Part shown: piece after piece, positions 20,924 through 31,935 of the stretch
Numbering within the stretch: the first letter of the stretch is position 1
How the letters are laid out: every line of letters begins with the position of its first letter
Origin: Neonectria sp. B-13
Taxonomy: Eukaryota > Ascomycota > Sordariomycetes > Hypocreales > Nectriaceae
Direction: 5' to 3'
DNA: 64,000 nt
Assembly (NCBI GenBank): GCA_002682825.1
Contig: NOKP01000067.1
Location: forward strand, 4,510 to 68,509
Made by a program: the position numbers and the translations under genes
The notes under the pieces: generated by a model
What the model saw: the letters and a program-made list of their open reading frames with translations, nothing else
Databases searched by the model: none
What the model was told of the DNA's origin: nothing

Positions 20924-23795
20924 ATGGTTGACATTCAGCTCACTAAAGCTGCACTGGCCAATGCTAAGCATCTAGGCAACTTCGTGAAAGGTATTGAACC
21001 CCTTGCCTGTTTTGGCGCCTGCCGGTGGATTCAATGCACGGGTCGCTTCCGTTCAAGTTGTTCACTAACAAGTATGTAGCGAACCACCCAACTCTTACAG
21101 GCACCCGACCTCCCCAAGAAAGAACAGCCAGAGAGGATGGGTTGGTCATTGACTACGATGTTCCCATATCCCTCCGAGATGGCACCGTTGTTCGCGGAAA
21201 CATCTATCGCCCACATGACCGAGAGGGTTCGAAACTCCCTGTCATCTTCAACTATACTGTTTACGGTAAAGACGGGGCTTTAGACGTCTGCGTCTTCCCA
21301 CCAACCTCCGGACTGGATCGGGCCAGATTCACAAAGGCCTATGGTTTTGAGGGTGCTGATGCTCATTGGTGGTGTTCTCGCGGCTACATTGTTGCATGGG
21401 TCGACCCTAGGGGTTCCTTCTATTCCGAGGGAGACAAGGGATATTACTCCCGCGACGTCGGTCTTGATGGTAATCTCACTTTTTCAAATGTGGTCCTATT
21501 TCTGACTGGCTGTGGTATTTCTTTTTAGGTTATGATATAACAGAATGGTTGGGATCTCAGCCGTGGTCTAATGGCAAGGTCGCACTCTATGGAGCCAGCG
21601 GTCTGGCTATGGTGACATGGCTAGTGGCTGCTGAGCAGCCACCATCGTTGGCGGTAAGTCGGTGTTTAATCTGGTGGGGGAGGTCATGTGGTAACAAAAT
21701 GCTAACTACAGGGCTCATGATGACAGGCTATAATCCCCATCAACGGCATGACAGATATCTACCAGGAAATGTGTCACAAGGGAGGCCTTGACGAGACCGG
21801 GTTCGGAAGCATGTGAGTTCGGCAAGTTTTTCTCTTCTCCCTAGTGTCTCAGTCCAAATCGATAGGTCTGACAGCCTTTCCACTAAGTTATCCGTATCTG
21901 TACAATTGGGGTCTGAATGAAGTTGAGGATCCTGCAGACGGCTGGAACAATCGCCCGTTCTTCGACGAATACTGGCAGAGCAAGATTCCAGCTCTCGGAA
22001 AGATCATCTGTCCGGCATACATCATCTGCAGCTGGGGAGATCATGGTATCCATACTCGAGGAACCATCAACGCTTATTATGGCATTTCGTCCGAACGCAA
22101 ATACTTGGAAATCCATCATTATCAAAAGTAAGTTTCCTCCCCCCTCTTCTCTTTTCTCTAGGCTTTACACAAGCCTATATATATACGGGGATGATCGTTA
22201 GCGCTAACACTCCGCCAAGGTGGGAATGGGCTTTGATTGAAGAGTCTCTCACCCGGCAGAAGGCATTTTTGGACCACTTCCTTCTTGGGGCGTCGACCGA
22301 GATTCAGTTCTGGCCCAAGGTCAGATACATGATGAGGGAGCGTTACTACGTCGGTGAATGGCGTTTCGCTCCCGAGTTCCCGCTGCCGGAAACTCGCTAC
22401 ACGAAGCTCTTCCCTGTTAAGCCCGATAGTTTGAGTTATATCGCCATGCCGCAACGTAATTCGATTGAGTATGACGCCAAGACAGGAGAAGCCATCTTTG
22501 AGCTGCCAGTTACAAAGTCGCTTGAGTTTGCTGGTCACGCGAAGCTCAAGCTGTGGGTTGAGGTGAAGGATGGAGATAATCTGGATCTCACGATTACTCT
22601 GAGAAAGAAGGATAAGAATGGCAACGACGTCCACTTCCCTTGGATGACTGTGGCCGACAATGGACCTATCGGATTTGGTTGGCTGCGTGCGTCGCGCCGC
22701 GAGCTCGATGAGACTCGATCCAAGCCCTGGCAGCCGTACCACCGCCACACTCGCGACCTGCCACCTCTTAAGCCGGGCGAAGTTGTACCTCTGGAGATCG
22801 AAATCCAGCCCACTTCCTGCCGCTTCCGCCCCGGGGAACGCCTTCAGCTCGTTATTTCAGGCCACGATTATGGCTTGTACCCTCCCAGCGTGCCCGTCGC
22901 TCGTCATGACGCTAAGAGTGTCAACCAAGGCACCCACATAATCCACTTCGGCGGCCGGTACGACAGTCATCTTCTACTGCCCATCATTCCTCCAGTCGAG
23001 CATTCGCATCAGGAAGAAAAGAAGTTCGTCAAGATGGCCATGTTAGCCGTGCGATTTAAGGGCTGGTCCGACGAAAAGGCGACTGAAGAGTACATTGGCG
23101 AACATGCCGAAATGACCCGAAACATTGCAAACTTCACGCCGATTCTCCGCACCTACACACAGGTAGTTTCCATCCCGACTCCCAAGTCCCCTCTTCTGGG
23201 ACTTCAACGAGGCGGCGATCCGTGGGACTTCCTCACAATACTACAGTGGGCGACTGTCTCTAGCCTCTGGGGTACGCTGCAGCACCCTGGATATAGGGCC
23301 AGTGCTGGCCAACACGTTTTTACTGAGGAAGGTCATACAGTCGCTACCCTTTGCCAAGAGTGGGCGGACCTGAACTTTAACCCCGTGGCGTTCGAGAAAC
23401 GAGGGAACAAGGCTGTCATGGTGACTCTTATGCTATCCAAGTCGCCTGGTTTCAGCGATGGGGGGGCGTACATGTGTGACCTTGCAGCTAGAGTGAAAGA
23501 CGTGGAGTACCTCGGTGCCGGAACAGAACTTCTACGATATGTCCTGAACAAGAGCATACCCCTGGACGATCCGGAGAGTTTCTTTGCAGGCACACCGTTC
23601 GCTGATACCGACTGGAACCAAATCGGAGCATTGGAGCAATTCTCTTTTCGCAATAATGAGGAAGCAACTTGCTTCTTCAGCACTGCAGGCCACAAAGACG
23701 CGCTTCTGAAATTGCCGCCATCCTTTGATCGGAAACGAAGCTTCGAGTTGACAGGCTGGGAGAATATAGTGTTCAAGAAATATGTTGTATACTAG
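20924..23795 (+). CDS. CocE/NonD-family hydrolase fused to EthD-like domains
   Basis: Six exons (20924-20990, 21101-21469, 21529-21653, 21727-21812, 21888-22127, 22220-23795) join to 820 aa. The N-terminal 550 residues are an alpha/beta hydrolase of the X-Pro dipeptidyl-peptidase/CocE class: SLRDGTVVRGNIYRP, VAWVDPRG, nucleophile Ser169 in YGASGLAM, and a C-terminal jelly-roll ending GRYDSHLLLPIIPP. After about residue 565 the chain continues as a duplicated EthD-like dimeric alpha/beta-barrel (WSDEKATEEYIGEHAEMTRN; then a second unit ending GWENIVFKKY). The acceptor at 21886-21887 keeps the frame, while nearer AGs do not. The fusion is unusual. In module B the same two domains are separate genes. 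Cytosolic: no signal peptide. Confidence 0.85.
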
Positions 23796-24387
23796 TAGAA
23801 ACAGTCAAGTTTTGAATGCATTTAACGAGTCTGTTGAACTCCTGACTCATCGAACCTCAACCTCAGCGACAACGATCATAAAATCCACGTGGTCCTCAGC
23901 CTATCCAGGGAGTACTTAACGTGTCATTCGTAAAAGCGAAACTGGACGCCCAATTTGCGAACCCAATGTGCTAGCGTGCCAGTGTTTGAAGCCGGAGTCA
24001 AATCATTTACTAGAAGTTAGTATTTCTCGAGGCGAAAACTGATCAGCTTTGGGAAAAGCAGGGTATTATCATTTATAATGCATCTGGTAGGCCCTCAATT
24101 CTTTCAAAAGTCAAGTCGAAAAATGAAATGGCGACCTACAGTGCCTGCGATATTATAGTTGGCTCTTGACGGTAAATGTAATCATGGGATTTTCTTCTAG
24201 TTATAGATGCTAGCAATATAATGAATGAGTAATTTCATGGGTTTAGGTTATATTTCCTTAATGCTTCTAGTGTTTCTATATATGGGATAAGTGCTGTATA
24301 ATATTTTCTATGGGAATAGGGCATGTTAAATACTCTCTTAATTAGTATAGTAAAGTTTCTTTACCTAGAATAAGTAGTAACGTGGTT
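23796..24387. other. Intergenic, AT-rich, nothing recognised
   Basis: The 3' flank of the fusion gene and the left flank of the pogo element. AT-rich from about 24140, with no open frame or repeat that I can support. Confidence 0.4.
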
Positions 24388-26266
24388 CACAAGCGAGCGG
24401 ATCAGATAACCGAACGGATCACTCCACCCAGATTTCTCACCTTCTTCTTCCCAACCGCCTTTTCTCCAACTACAAATAATGTCTTCAAATTCTAAAGAAT
24501 CCAATCTCACTCTTGCTATTGCTGCTATCAAACAAAACCCGAAACTAAGCATACGAGAGGCTGCCAGAGTCTATACTGTCAGCTATACCACACTATACGC
24601 CAGAATGAAAGGACGACTCGCTCGACAAGACCTCCCCTCCAATTCAATGAGAATGACTCCAATCGAAGAGGAGACTCTAGTCAAGTTCATTCTTGACCTA
24701 TATTCGCGAGGATTTCCGCCCCGGCTCAGTGGTATTGAAGAAATGGCCAATCTCCTCCTAGCAGAGCGCGATGCGGGACGCGTCGGGCAGCACTGGCTTC
24801 ACACTTCGTTGCACGACAACCAGAGCTTAAGACGCGTTTTAATCGCCCATATGTCTACCAGAGAGCTCTCTGCGAAGATCCAACCATTATTGACGCGTGG
24901 TTTCGGCTTGTGGCGAACATGAAGGCCAAGTTCGGCATCCTCGATGCGGATTTCTACAACTTTGACGAGACTGGCTTTATGATGGGCATGGTTGCGTCCG
25001 CAATGGTAGTTACCGGCGCAGAACGACGTAGAAAGGCAAAATCAGTGTAGCAAGGCCATCGGGAATGGGTTACAGTGATCCAAGGGATCAATGCTGAAGG
25101 TTGGGCGCTCCCGCCGTTCATTATCGTCAAGGGATCCTACTATCTCGGCAATTGGTACACAGAAGGCAACCTCCTGCCCTCCTGGGTTATTAAGCCTACT
25201 TGGAATGGATGGACTGATAATACGACTGGCTTTGAATGGATACAGCATTTCGATAAACATACTGCCGGTCGCACAAAAGGCAAATATCGAATGTTAGTGG
25301 TAGACGGCCACGAGGGTCACCAATCCGCCGAGTTCGAGCAGTTCTGCAAGGAAAGGAATATTATTCCTATTTTCATGTCATCTCACTCATTGCATCTTCT
25401 TCAGCCACTCGACGTTGGGATCTTCAGTCCCTTAAAGCGGGCATACGGTCGTAAGATTGAAGAGCTGATGAAGTACCACGTTACCCACGTAACCAAGGTC
25501 GAATTCTTTTCTGCCTTCAAAGATGTCTTTTTTTCTATTTTCACCGAATCTAACATTAAAGCTGGATTCAGAGGGGCCGGTCTAGTCCCTCATGATCCTC
25601 GGGTAGTCCTATCAATGCTGGATATTAAGTTACGGACTCCAACACCGACTGGACTGCCTCCGGAAGGGACTGACCCTTGGGTCTCTTTGACACCACGCAA
25701 CCCGATAGAAGCCCTCTCGCAGTCTGCATATGTTAAAGATCAAATTGCCTGTCATCAAGGAAGCTTCCCGACACCAATTATTCGAGCTGTTGACCAGATT
25801 TCGAAGGGGGCGCAAACAATGATGCATGAGGTAGCCCTCCTCCATGCTGAAGTCAAGTCACTCCGAACGGCGAATGAGACACTCAGCAAACGCCGGAGGG
25901 CAAAAAAGACACGTTTACGGCAATGAGGGGCCCTTGAAGTAGGGGAGGCTCATGATCTTCTAGCTCAGAAGGATGTTAATCAGCAGGTAGCTCAAGAAAT
26001 GCGGCAAAGTGGTGGTCGGTCGAGGAGGGCAGCAGCAGGCATTCGGCGATGTGGCACTTGCGGAAAGCCAGGTCATAATGCAAGAACCTGCTCGGAAGAT
26101 ACAGATTCATCTGGAGGTTCTAATTCTAGACTTAATGAATAGATTTTCTATGCTATAGTGTTGAAATTGAGCGATAAAGGGCAGGGGGTAGGTTAGAGTG
26201 ATCCGTTCGGTTGTCTGATCCGTTCGGTTGTCTGATCCGTTCGGTTGTCTGATCCGTTTGGTTGTG
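24388..26266 (+). mobile_element. Fot1/Pot2-like pogo (Tc1/mariner) transposon
   Basis: About 1.88 kb, the usual size of Fot1/Pot2/Flipper elements. The left end carries CACAAGCGAGCGGATCAG followed by ATAACCGAACGGATCACTC. The right end is the inverted counterpart, but with the 17-bp unit TGATCCGTTCGGTTGTC repeated so that four copies stand in a row (about 26202-26264), against two at the left. A TA follows the right end at 26267, whereas the left flank reads TT, so the target duplication is not clean. The right end also merges with a TGTAACGG LTR-like border. Confidence 0.75.
24479..26143 (+). pseudogene. Pogo/Fot1-type DDE transposase, three lesions
   Basis: N-terminal helix-turn-helix (LAIAAIKQNPKLSIREAARV) and CENP-B-like DNA-binding part up to about 24800. 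The DDE domain follows, with NFDETGF (first Asp), VVDGHEGHQSAEF (second Asp) and the HLLQPLDVGIFSPLKRAYGR block. A coiled region and a C-terminal zinc knuckle CGTCGKPGHNARTC complete it. Lesions: a 1-nt deletion near 24802 (the frame resumes as FVARQPELKTRF), a TAG at 25048-25050 and a TGA at 25924-25926. The element is not autonomous. The last two are C-to-T type changes, compatible with RIP or with ordinary decay. Confidence 0.85.
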
Positions 26267-26462
26267 TAACGGGCTGTGCCCGTAGGTGGCCTCGGGAACC
26301 CTCGGCCTTTCGTGGCCCACTTTTTACCTTTAAGCCACCATGACGAGTATATTTATGGATGGACCTCCTCTACTCCCTTTCTCTTCTTCTTCTTTCCTTA
26401 AGTTTGGTATACTCTGTAGAGTGGCCTAGCTAGTTGCAATACATTACCTTGAGACCGTTACA
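26265..26462. mobile_element. LTR-like segment TGTAACGG...CCGTTACA
   Basis: A 198-bp segment that begins TGTAACGG and ends CCGTTACA, an inverted terminal pair with the TG..CA borders of an LTR. It contains a TATATTTATGG box near 26349. It directly abuts the right end of the pogo element, and no matching 5-bp target duplication is visible (GGTTG against CAGAT), so one side may be truncated or rearranged. Confidence 0.45.
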
Positions 26463-26539
26463 CAGATGAGGGTACTGTTTTGGTTACACTCTAAAACTCT
26501 CTGCTAAAAGCATACTTTTTGGCTATAAAGCTGATACAT

Positions 26540-26790
26540 TTAAATAGTAGCTATCTAGGCAGGAATCTTTATTAGAAGCCAAGTACTTACTTTAGCAGAA
26601 AAGGGGTCCTGTAGGCAAATTGCACAATGTTGTAGTATGTATTCACAAATCTGACAAGTTGACAAACTTGCTTCAAGAGCTCTAGCGGACTGCCTTTGAG
26701 CAGTCCTCTGACCCTAAAGTTAAGACAAAGAAGCCTTTGGATGTTGTTTTAGATATGATACTTAATGGCTTTTGCAATTATACATGATCT
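26540..26790 (+). pseudogene. hAT transposase fragment (copy 3)
   Basis: Reading through TAG and TAA codons, about 70 residues resemble the hAT segment after the second catalytic Asp: GPVGKLHNVVVYIHKSDKLT (near 26608-26667) followed by a KTKKPLDVV stretch. Both sides decay into AT-rich sequence. The stops replace CAG- or TGG-like codons. Confidence 0.45.
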
Positions 26791-27664
26791 GTCACGAGCT
26801 CAGATTATCTGTAGTATCTGATTGGGTGTATGTCTGTTCTTGATTGCGTCCGGTCCCCGCTCTGAGTCCCTGTACATCCTTTATGCTGAAGTAGATAGAA
26901 GGATATTGCTGTAGCAGCCATACGCCATGTACACGCCCAGCTACCCAAATACACATCGTGACATGATCCGATGTGCGCTTTAGCTATGTGTTGGATTGAC
27001 CCCTCATGTGGCGATATAAGATCCGAATTTGCATGAACCTATGATACACAGATATCCTAGCTTTAGTCAGATGACTAGAAAACCCATCTCGAGAAAAGAG
27101 GGGGCCGGAGGGATCCTTGATCAAGAACATCATCATCTTTGGGTTCCACATCGTATTGATCCCTATCATTGTGATCGAATTTGCCGTACGCTGTCCAACA
27201 CTATGTGATTCAATTGAACTGCTTATAGCGCGATATCGGGTGGAGTTCGAATAACAACACAAGACCAAAAGGGGCACTACAAAGAAGTCCGCCAAACTGC
27301 CATATATCTGCGAGCCAGAACACCAGTTATCTGACAAGGACTGGAAGGTTCTTGATTGCTGTTATCATTCTTACTCACTCTGTGACCTAGTAGTCCGGAG
27401 CCACTTAACCCTACTTCGTTACAATTATGCTTCCTCTATTGGGGCTATACTTTCAATATTATAAGACGTAATATTTCTAAGGCCGGAATCACGTCCTAAT
27501 CCTGTCGCCGTTATAAAGTGGCTTTGTCTGGGTTAGTGACTGGACAAACCTAGCCGTTATGAACGCGGAGCGTTGTACGATTAATTTGTAAAAGTACAGT
27601 TAGGATGAGGCCATTACACTATACCCGTCTTAAACCATGATAAATCAAGTGAACCGCAACCCTG
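26791..27664. other. Intergenic, nothing recognised
   Basis: The longest frame here (26984-27337, minus, 117 codons) has no domain or fungal codon pattern that I trust. Short AT-rich tracts suggest decayed repeat DNA. Confidence 0.35.
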
Positions 27665-28235
27665 TCAGGCATTGTCACAAGCCTTCTTCTTCCACTCATC
27701 TAGGGCGCCCTTCACCGTCAAGGGCTTGATATCAGGGAAGATCTCGTTCAGTGTCTTCGTGTTGGGAGGAGGGATGTTGCAGAGACCACGCTCGAAGATC
27801 AGACCAAACTTTGCGGCCCACTTCTAGATCGCGTCCATTGGCATGCCCGCAGCCTCGGTAGCCTGGCAAGGCGGTTCAGTTGCTTGACCGGCCTCAAGCT
27901 TCTCGATGCTGTCGTATGTCACGTTAAATTTTGTGCCTGTGTGGGGCGGACGATGGTCAGTTTGTCCAATGTGGTCAAATAAAGGCTGGATGCACGCTTT
28001 CACCTACCCTTCATAGTTTCCGCCAAATGAAGGAACTCATTGAGTGTAACCTTATCACCGATGATGAAAGAATTGGGCTCCCACTATCGAGATCCAGAAG
28101 CGCCGTCACGAACCTGGCCACATCGGTCGTGTGAGTGAAGGCCACGGGCGTATTACCAGATCCTGGAATGGCCGCCGCATTGTTCGTCGCATCGATCATC
28201 AATTTTTCGGCTGGTGCTACCCGTGCTAATGTCTA
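27665..28235 (-). pseudogene. NmrA-like NAD(P)-binding protein, C-terminal half
   Basis: The C-terminal half of an NmrA/isoflavone-reductase-like protein. Upstream part (28231-28020): AAIPGSGNTPVAFTHTTDVA, RFVTALLDLDSGSPNSFIIG and DKVTLNEFLHLAETMKG. After an intron (about 28015-27935) comes KFNVTYDSIEKLEAGQ, then LNEIFPDIKPLTVKGALDEW and a stop at 27665-27667. An in-frame TAG near 27825 interrupts the second part, and the Rossmann N-terminal half is missing. These proteins bind NAD(P) and act as reductases or redox-sensing regulators. This copy cannot make a full product. Confidence 0.65.
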
Positions 28236-29158
28236 ATTGATGGTTTGCAGACAGCAGAAGAGCTGACTACGGAGCGACACAGGCGAGGTTATATACTCCA
28301 GTCCTTCATTCAAGGAAACCCTGGAGGATTTTCTTGTGGAAGAATTCAAATTAGGTTCGTTGTATTGATCATTTCAAGCTCCCACGGAATTATCGGATAC
28401 AATTGTGTCAAGCACGGCATTGCCCTGAAAATGCCTACCTCCGCCAAATGCCGTAAACTCCGTCCCATCGGCGTTTGCCCAGCCCTAGCGAGCTCCCTTC
28501 AAAACCGTCGGTCACATTCCCGGATCTACAAGCTGACTTCAGTGAATAAGCAGCTACTACAGCATGTCGCAAGGACTCGTATCAACACAGGCCCTGGCAT
28601 GTACACTTGGAGGGGGGATAGACGTCTCGGAACTGAGACGCTTGATCGGCGCGCTAGAGTCTGCAAGCGTCTCGATGATTGCTGAGCTAACAAATTATGA
28701 ATGAACAAACTGGGTTAAAACACAAGCGTCCGGCGTGGCAGAGTGCATACAGCCCACAGACTCTAAACGTTACTTTGCTATGTTCTTCTCCATAAGTACT
28801 CGCCCCTATTGCAAAAACTGCCGCAGAGTCTTGTCGTTGTACTTCGTGGCAAGGACTAATTTAACGGTAAATCTTGCCCGCCCGCACGTGTCATGGGCGC
28901 CTTGTGGTATGGTTTCTAAAGCCGCGGCGTAAGTCGCCGAGACCCGCCGCATCCGGCAAGCAAAGATCACCGCTTCCGCCCACCGATTTAATTGATTTAA
29001 TGATTGTTCAGTGGCCGGGCCTAGAGTATTAACCTTCCCTAACGCACGGCACAGAAATGCCGACTCGGCTTTGCCGATTGTCCGACAGTTGTGAGATTTT
29101 CGGACAACGGTCTTTCTCCAATGCCGAATAAAAGAGAAAAGAGCAGGACAGGTACATT
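28236..29158. other. Intergenic; no supported gene
   Basis: An open frame at 28245-28685 (plus) has no domain and runs through arginine- and serine-rich sequence, so I do not call it. Near 29075-29108 an inverted repeat TTGTCCGA...TCGGACAA may be a small hairpin or the edge of a decayed element. Confidence 0.35.
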
Positions 29159-29163
29159 GAAAG

Positions 29164-29487
29164 TGTCACGGCCCGGGTCATCCCCAGTCACGTGGCGCGT
29201 GCACGTCATGCCTACCCCCACCAATTTCCAGCCAATGACACACGGATCACGATTACACTCGTGATCCAACGCACACACCCAGAGTATATATACACATTCA
29301 TTTAGCACATTAGACAAGAGCCTTAAGCTCCTTAGCTATCAACAATCATACTTGGTTACACAATAACTTACCTTTGCACATTACCATCGTGACCTACATT
29401 GCTCACTACGACGTCCTGATCCACTCGATCATACAACACACGCCACCGGACCTACCCTATACCCTTAGGTTAGACCCGACCGTCACA
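29164..29487. mobile_element. Solo LTR with 5-bp target duplication GAAAG
   Basis: A 324-bp LTR beginning TGTCACGG and ending CCGTCACA, flanked on both sides by GAAAG (29159-29163 and 29488-29492). A TATATATAC box lies near 29285. No internal retrotransposon sequence is attached, so it is a solo LTR left by recombination. Confidence 0.85.
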
Positions 29488-29619
29488 GAAAGTAGGGCAT
29501 ATTTAGATGTGGACGTTGGTCATTTTGTCTGCATATTCGCGACCGTTACACCCATTGAATTTTGTTTATTAATGTTCCTGCTAAAAGCATAACTAGATAG
29601 TTTTTTATTTAGCATTAAA

Positions 29620-30008
29620 GATAAGTGAGCGCTGCAGTCAGTTTTACACTGTAAACCGCGATTGTGACTAAAAGATTGATAACTTTAGCAAGCTAAGCCT
29701 AAAATGGATAAAGTTAAAATAAAAAACTTCAAAATATATAATTTACTTAATCAAAAATTCCTAAAGGTTTGAACTTACAGGAACTTACTAAACTAGAAAA
29801 GTAAGTTTATTTTAAGCTGCTTTTTTTATTTGACAAAATCCTACTCAAAGAGAATTTCTAGGAATTTCTTTCTCTAAAAGTTAAATACTAAGTGGCCTAT
29901 ATATAAAATCCTATCCATTTTAGGTTTAGCTTCTAAAAGTTATAAAAAAAAAAAAGCTTTTTAAAATCGCGGTTTAAGGTATAATATTAACTGCGGCGCT
30001 CGCTTATC
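29620..30008. mobile_element. MITE-like element with long imperfect terminal inverted repeats
   Basis: The left end GATAAGTGAGCGCTGCAGT continues to TAAACCGCGATT. The right end is its inverted copy: AATCGCGGTTTAAGG, then ACTGCGGCGCTCGCTTATC. The arms are about 50 bp with scattered mismatches. The 290-bp interior is extremely AT-rich and non-coding, with an A13 run near 29944. Size and structure fit a MITE or a RIP-damaged small DNA transposon. The target duplication is uncertain. Confidence 0.65.
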
Positions 30009-30619
30009 ATTAACGTTAGATAAATAACCGCTGTTAACCCTTGAAGATCAGACGGCATTGATCCTCGAAGTGTAATTACGTATCAGTAAAGTTATGTCTG
30101 AAGCGGACAGTTTGATGCCGCGGTTACCGACGACTTGCGGGGTGGCCCGTGGGTTGCGGGGTGGGCGGGTCCAGAATGAAGGCGGGGGTACCCGGCTGTG
30201 TGGGGGGAAGCTCTGAGCGCCAATACCGGTACCTGTCGGGGGGAGTGCGCTACATAAAGGGCGTGTAAACCTATACTGTGATATGAACCCACTTGGATGC
30301 ATAGATGGAAGTAAATGGACGGGTTTACGACTATACATTGACGTTAGGTCAGTCGTGCCGATTTGCCGGAAATATCGGGGTCCCCAGCAACCCGAACCTA
30401 GCCACGACCAACTAATTATACCGGTCCTGGGGACAGCCTAGTCGGATAGTTTGCCCCTCTATCTTTCGGAATACCGAGATGTCCGGATCCGAAAATAGAT
30501 TTGCAAGTTGCTGTTTGTCAGGGTTGTATGCAGGAGAGTGGTATAAAAGTCCTTCACGGCCTCGGTATTAGAGCTGAGCAACGGCTGAGAGAATCATACA
30601 TCACTGCAATCATTTCCAT
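30009..30619 (+). promoter_or_regulatory. Upstream region of MDR copy 2
   Basis: A GC-rich block at 30110-30240 is followed by the proximal promoter, which holds several CGG/CCG pairs: CGGAAATATCGG near 30369, CGGAATACCG near 30467 and CCGGATCCG near 30483. Such pairs are typical Zn2Cys6 sites, but no regulator can be assigned. The GGGGCCGA octamer is absent. Confidence 0.3.
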
Positions 30620-31935
30620 AATGTCGCCCAACCAAGCTGCGTGGAATTTAGCCTCCAAAGCCAAGCCTCTGGTGGTCCAAGAGGCCCCGATGCCCAAGGC
30701 TGGTCCCGCGCAGGTCGTGATTCAATCCAAAGTTATTGCCCTTGTAAGTTACTAAAACTTAAACCATGGTACTGGCACCAAAATTCTAATAGTTCATGGC
30801 TTAGAATCCCGTGGAATGGAAGGTCCAGTATGAAGTTGCCGCTTTTTGGCATAGCTTTAGTCACTAATGAGTGGTGGAAAACTACTAGAGACTTTGATTT
30901 CTTCCACAACAAATACCCTCTCATCATGGGTGCGGATGTTGGTGGGCTGATTGAGGAAGTCGGAGAAGGCATCAGCCATTTACACAAAGGGCAACGAGTG
31001 ATTGGGTTAGTTTTTTCTTATGCCCGGTCTTTTCTTTCTTTACTCCTATCAATTATAGTCTACGATAACCGTCTAACTTTTCGCGATCAACGGACGTTAC
31101 TAATAAAGGTCATTTCGACAGATACTGCATGGTTCTCGGAGTTAACGATGCTCGATTCGGTGCGTATCAGAGATATCCTCTGGTCTACGAAACTCTTGTC
31201 TCGCCCGTCCCGGAACACATGAGCTTGACCCAGGCTGTGGTGCTGCCTCTCGCCATCACCACGGCCGCTGTGAGTCTGTATCATCCAAACCACCTGGCTT
31301 TCCCTTTGCCGCAGAAGGACCCAATCAGCACTGGAAAGACGATTCTGATCTGGGGCGGTGCCTCCAGCGTTGGCGCAACGGCCGTGCAGTTGGCTGTAGC
31401 TTCAGGTTTCAGGGTGGTTGCGACGGCTTCGAAGCGCAATCATGATCTAGTGCACTCTCTTGGTGCGTCACTCGTGCTCGACTATAAGTCAGAAACCAAC
31501 CATCGTGGACGACGCAGTGGCCACGCTAGAGGATTATGATCTCGCCGGATGCTACGATGCCATCTCTGAGCCCCAAACATTGGAACCCCTTGGGCCATCT
31601 TGGATCAGATTGGACCGCATAAGGTGTGCCTGGTTGTGCCTCCTACAAAAGAGGTTTCCCATAATATGAAATGGACGATCTGTAAGTTTTCTATCATAGA
31701 TATATGTCTCAAGGTCTAACAACACACAGCGCTGGCTTTCGAGATAATGGACGACAAGGGTAAGCCTGTTGGCGATTACATCTGGCACAAGTATGTACCT
31801 GAGGCTCTCGCCGATGGTAGACTACATCCGAAGCCAGATCCGCTAGTGATCAGCAGAGGTATCGAAACCATCCAGGATGGTTTGAATCGGCTGAAGAAAG
31901 GTGTCTCAGCTCAAAAGCTGATCGTCGAGGTGTAA
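30620..31935 (+). pseudogene. Zinc-type alcohol dehydrogenase/enoyl reductase (MDR), two frameshifts (copy 2)
   Basis: All exons are present: MSPNQAAWNLASKAKPLVVQ start (30620), a tiny exon NPVEWKVQ, a LIMGADVGGLIEEVGEG exon, a long exon from 31122 with YCMVLGVND and WGGASSVGATAVQLAVASG, and a last exon from 31731 ending AQKLIVEV. Introns are canonical and at the same positions as in copy 1. Two single-base lesions near 31493 (net +1) and 31591 (compensating) put about 33 codons out of frame, with a TGA in that interval. If real, the protein stops after the nucleotide-binding fold begins. If they are sequence errors, the gene is intact. The family reduces enoyl or carbonyl groups with NADPH. 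Confidence 0.8.

Noticed and set aside
21813..21887. Apparent indel in the CocE-EthD gene after GGLDETGFGS.
   Set aside because: A 75-bp GT..AG intron ending at 21887 joins both sides in frame.
26984..27337. 117-codon minus-strand open frame.
   Set aside because: No family resemblance and surroundings are decayed AT-rich DNA.
28245..28685. 146-codon plus-strand open frame.
   Set aside because: No domain, start context or splice pattern; composition looks random and it lies between decayed sequences.
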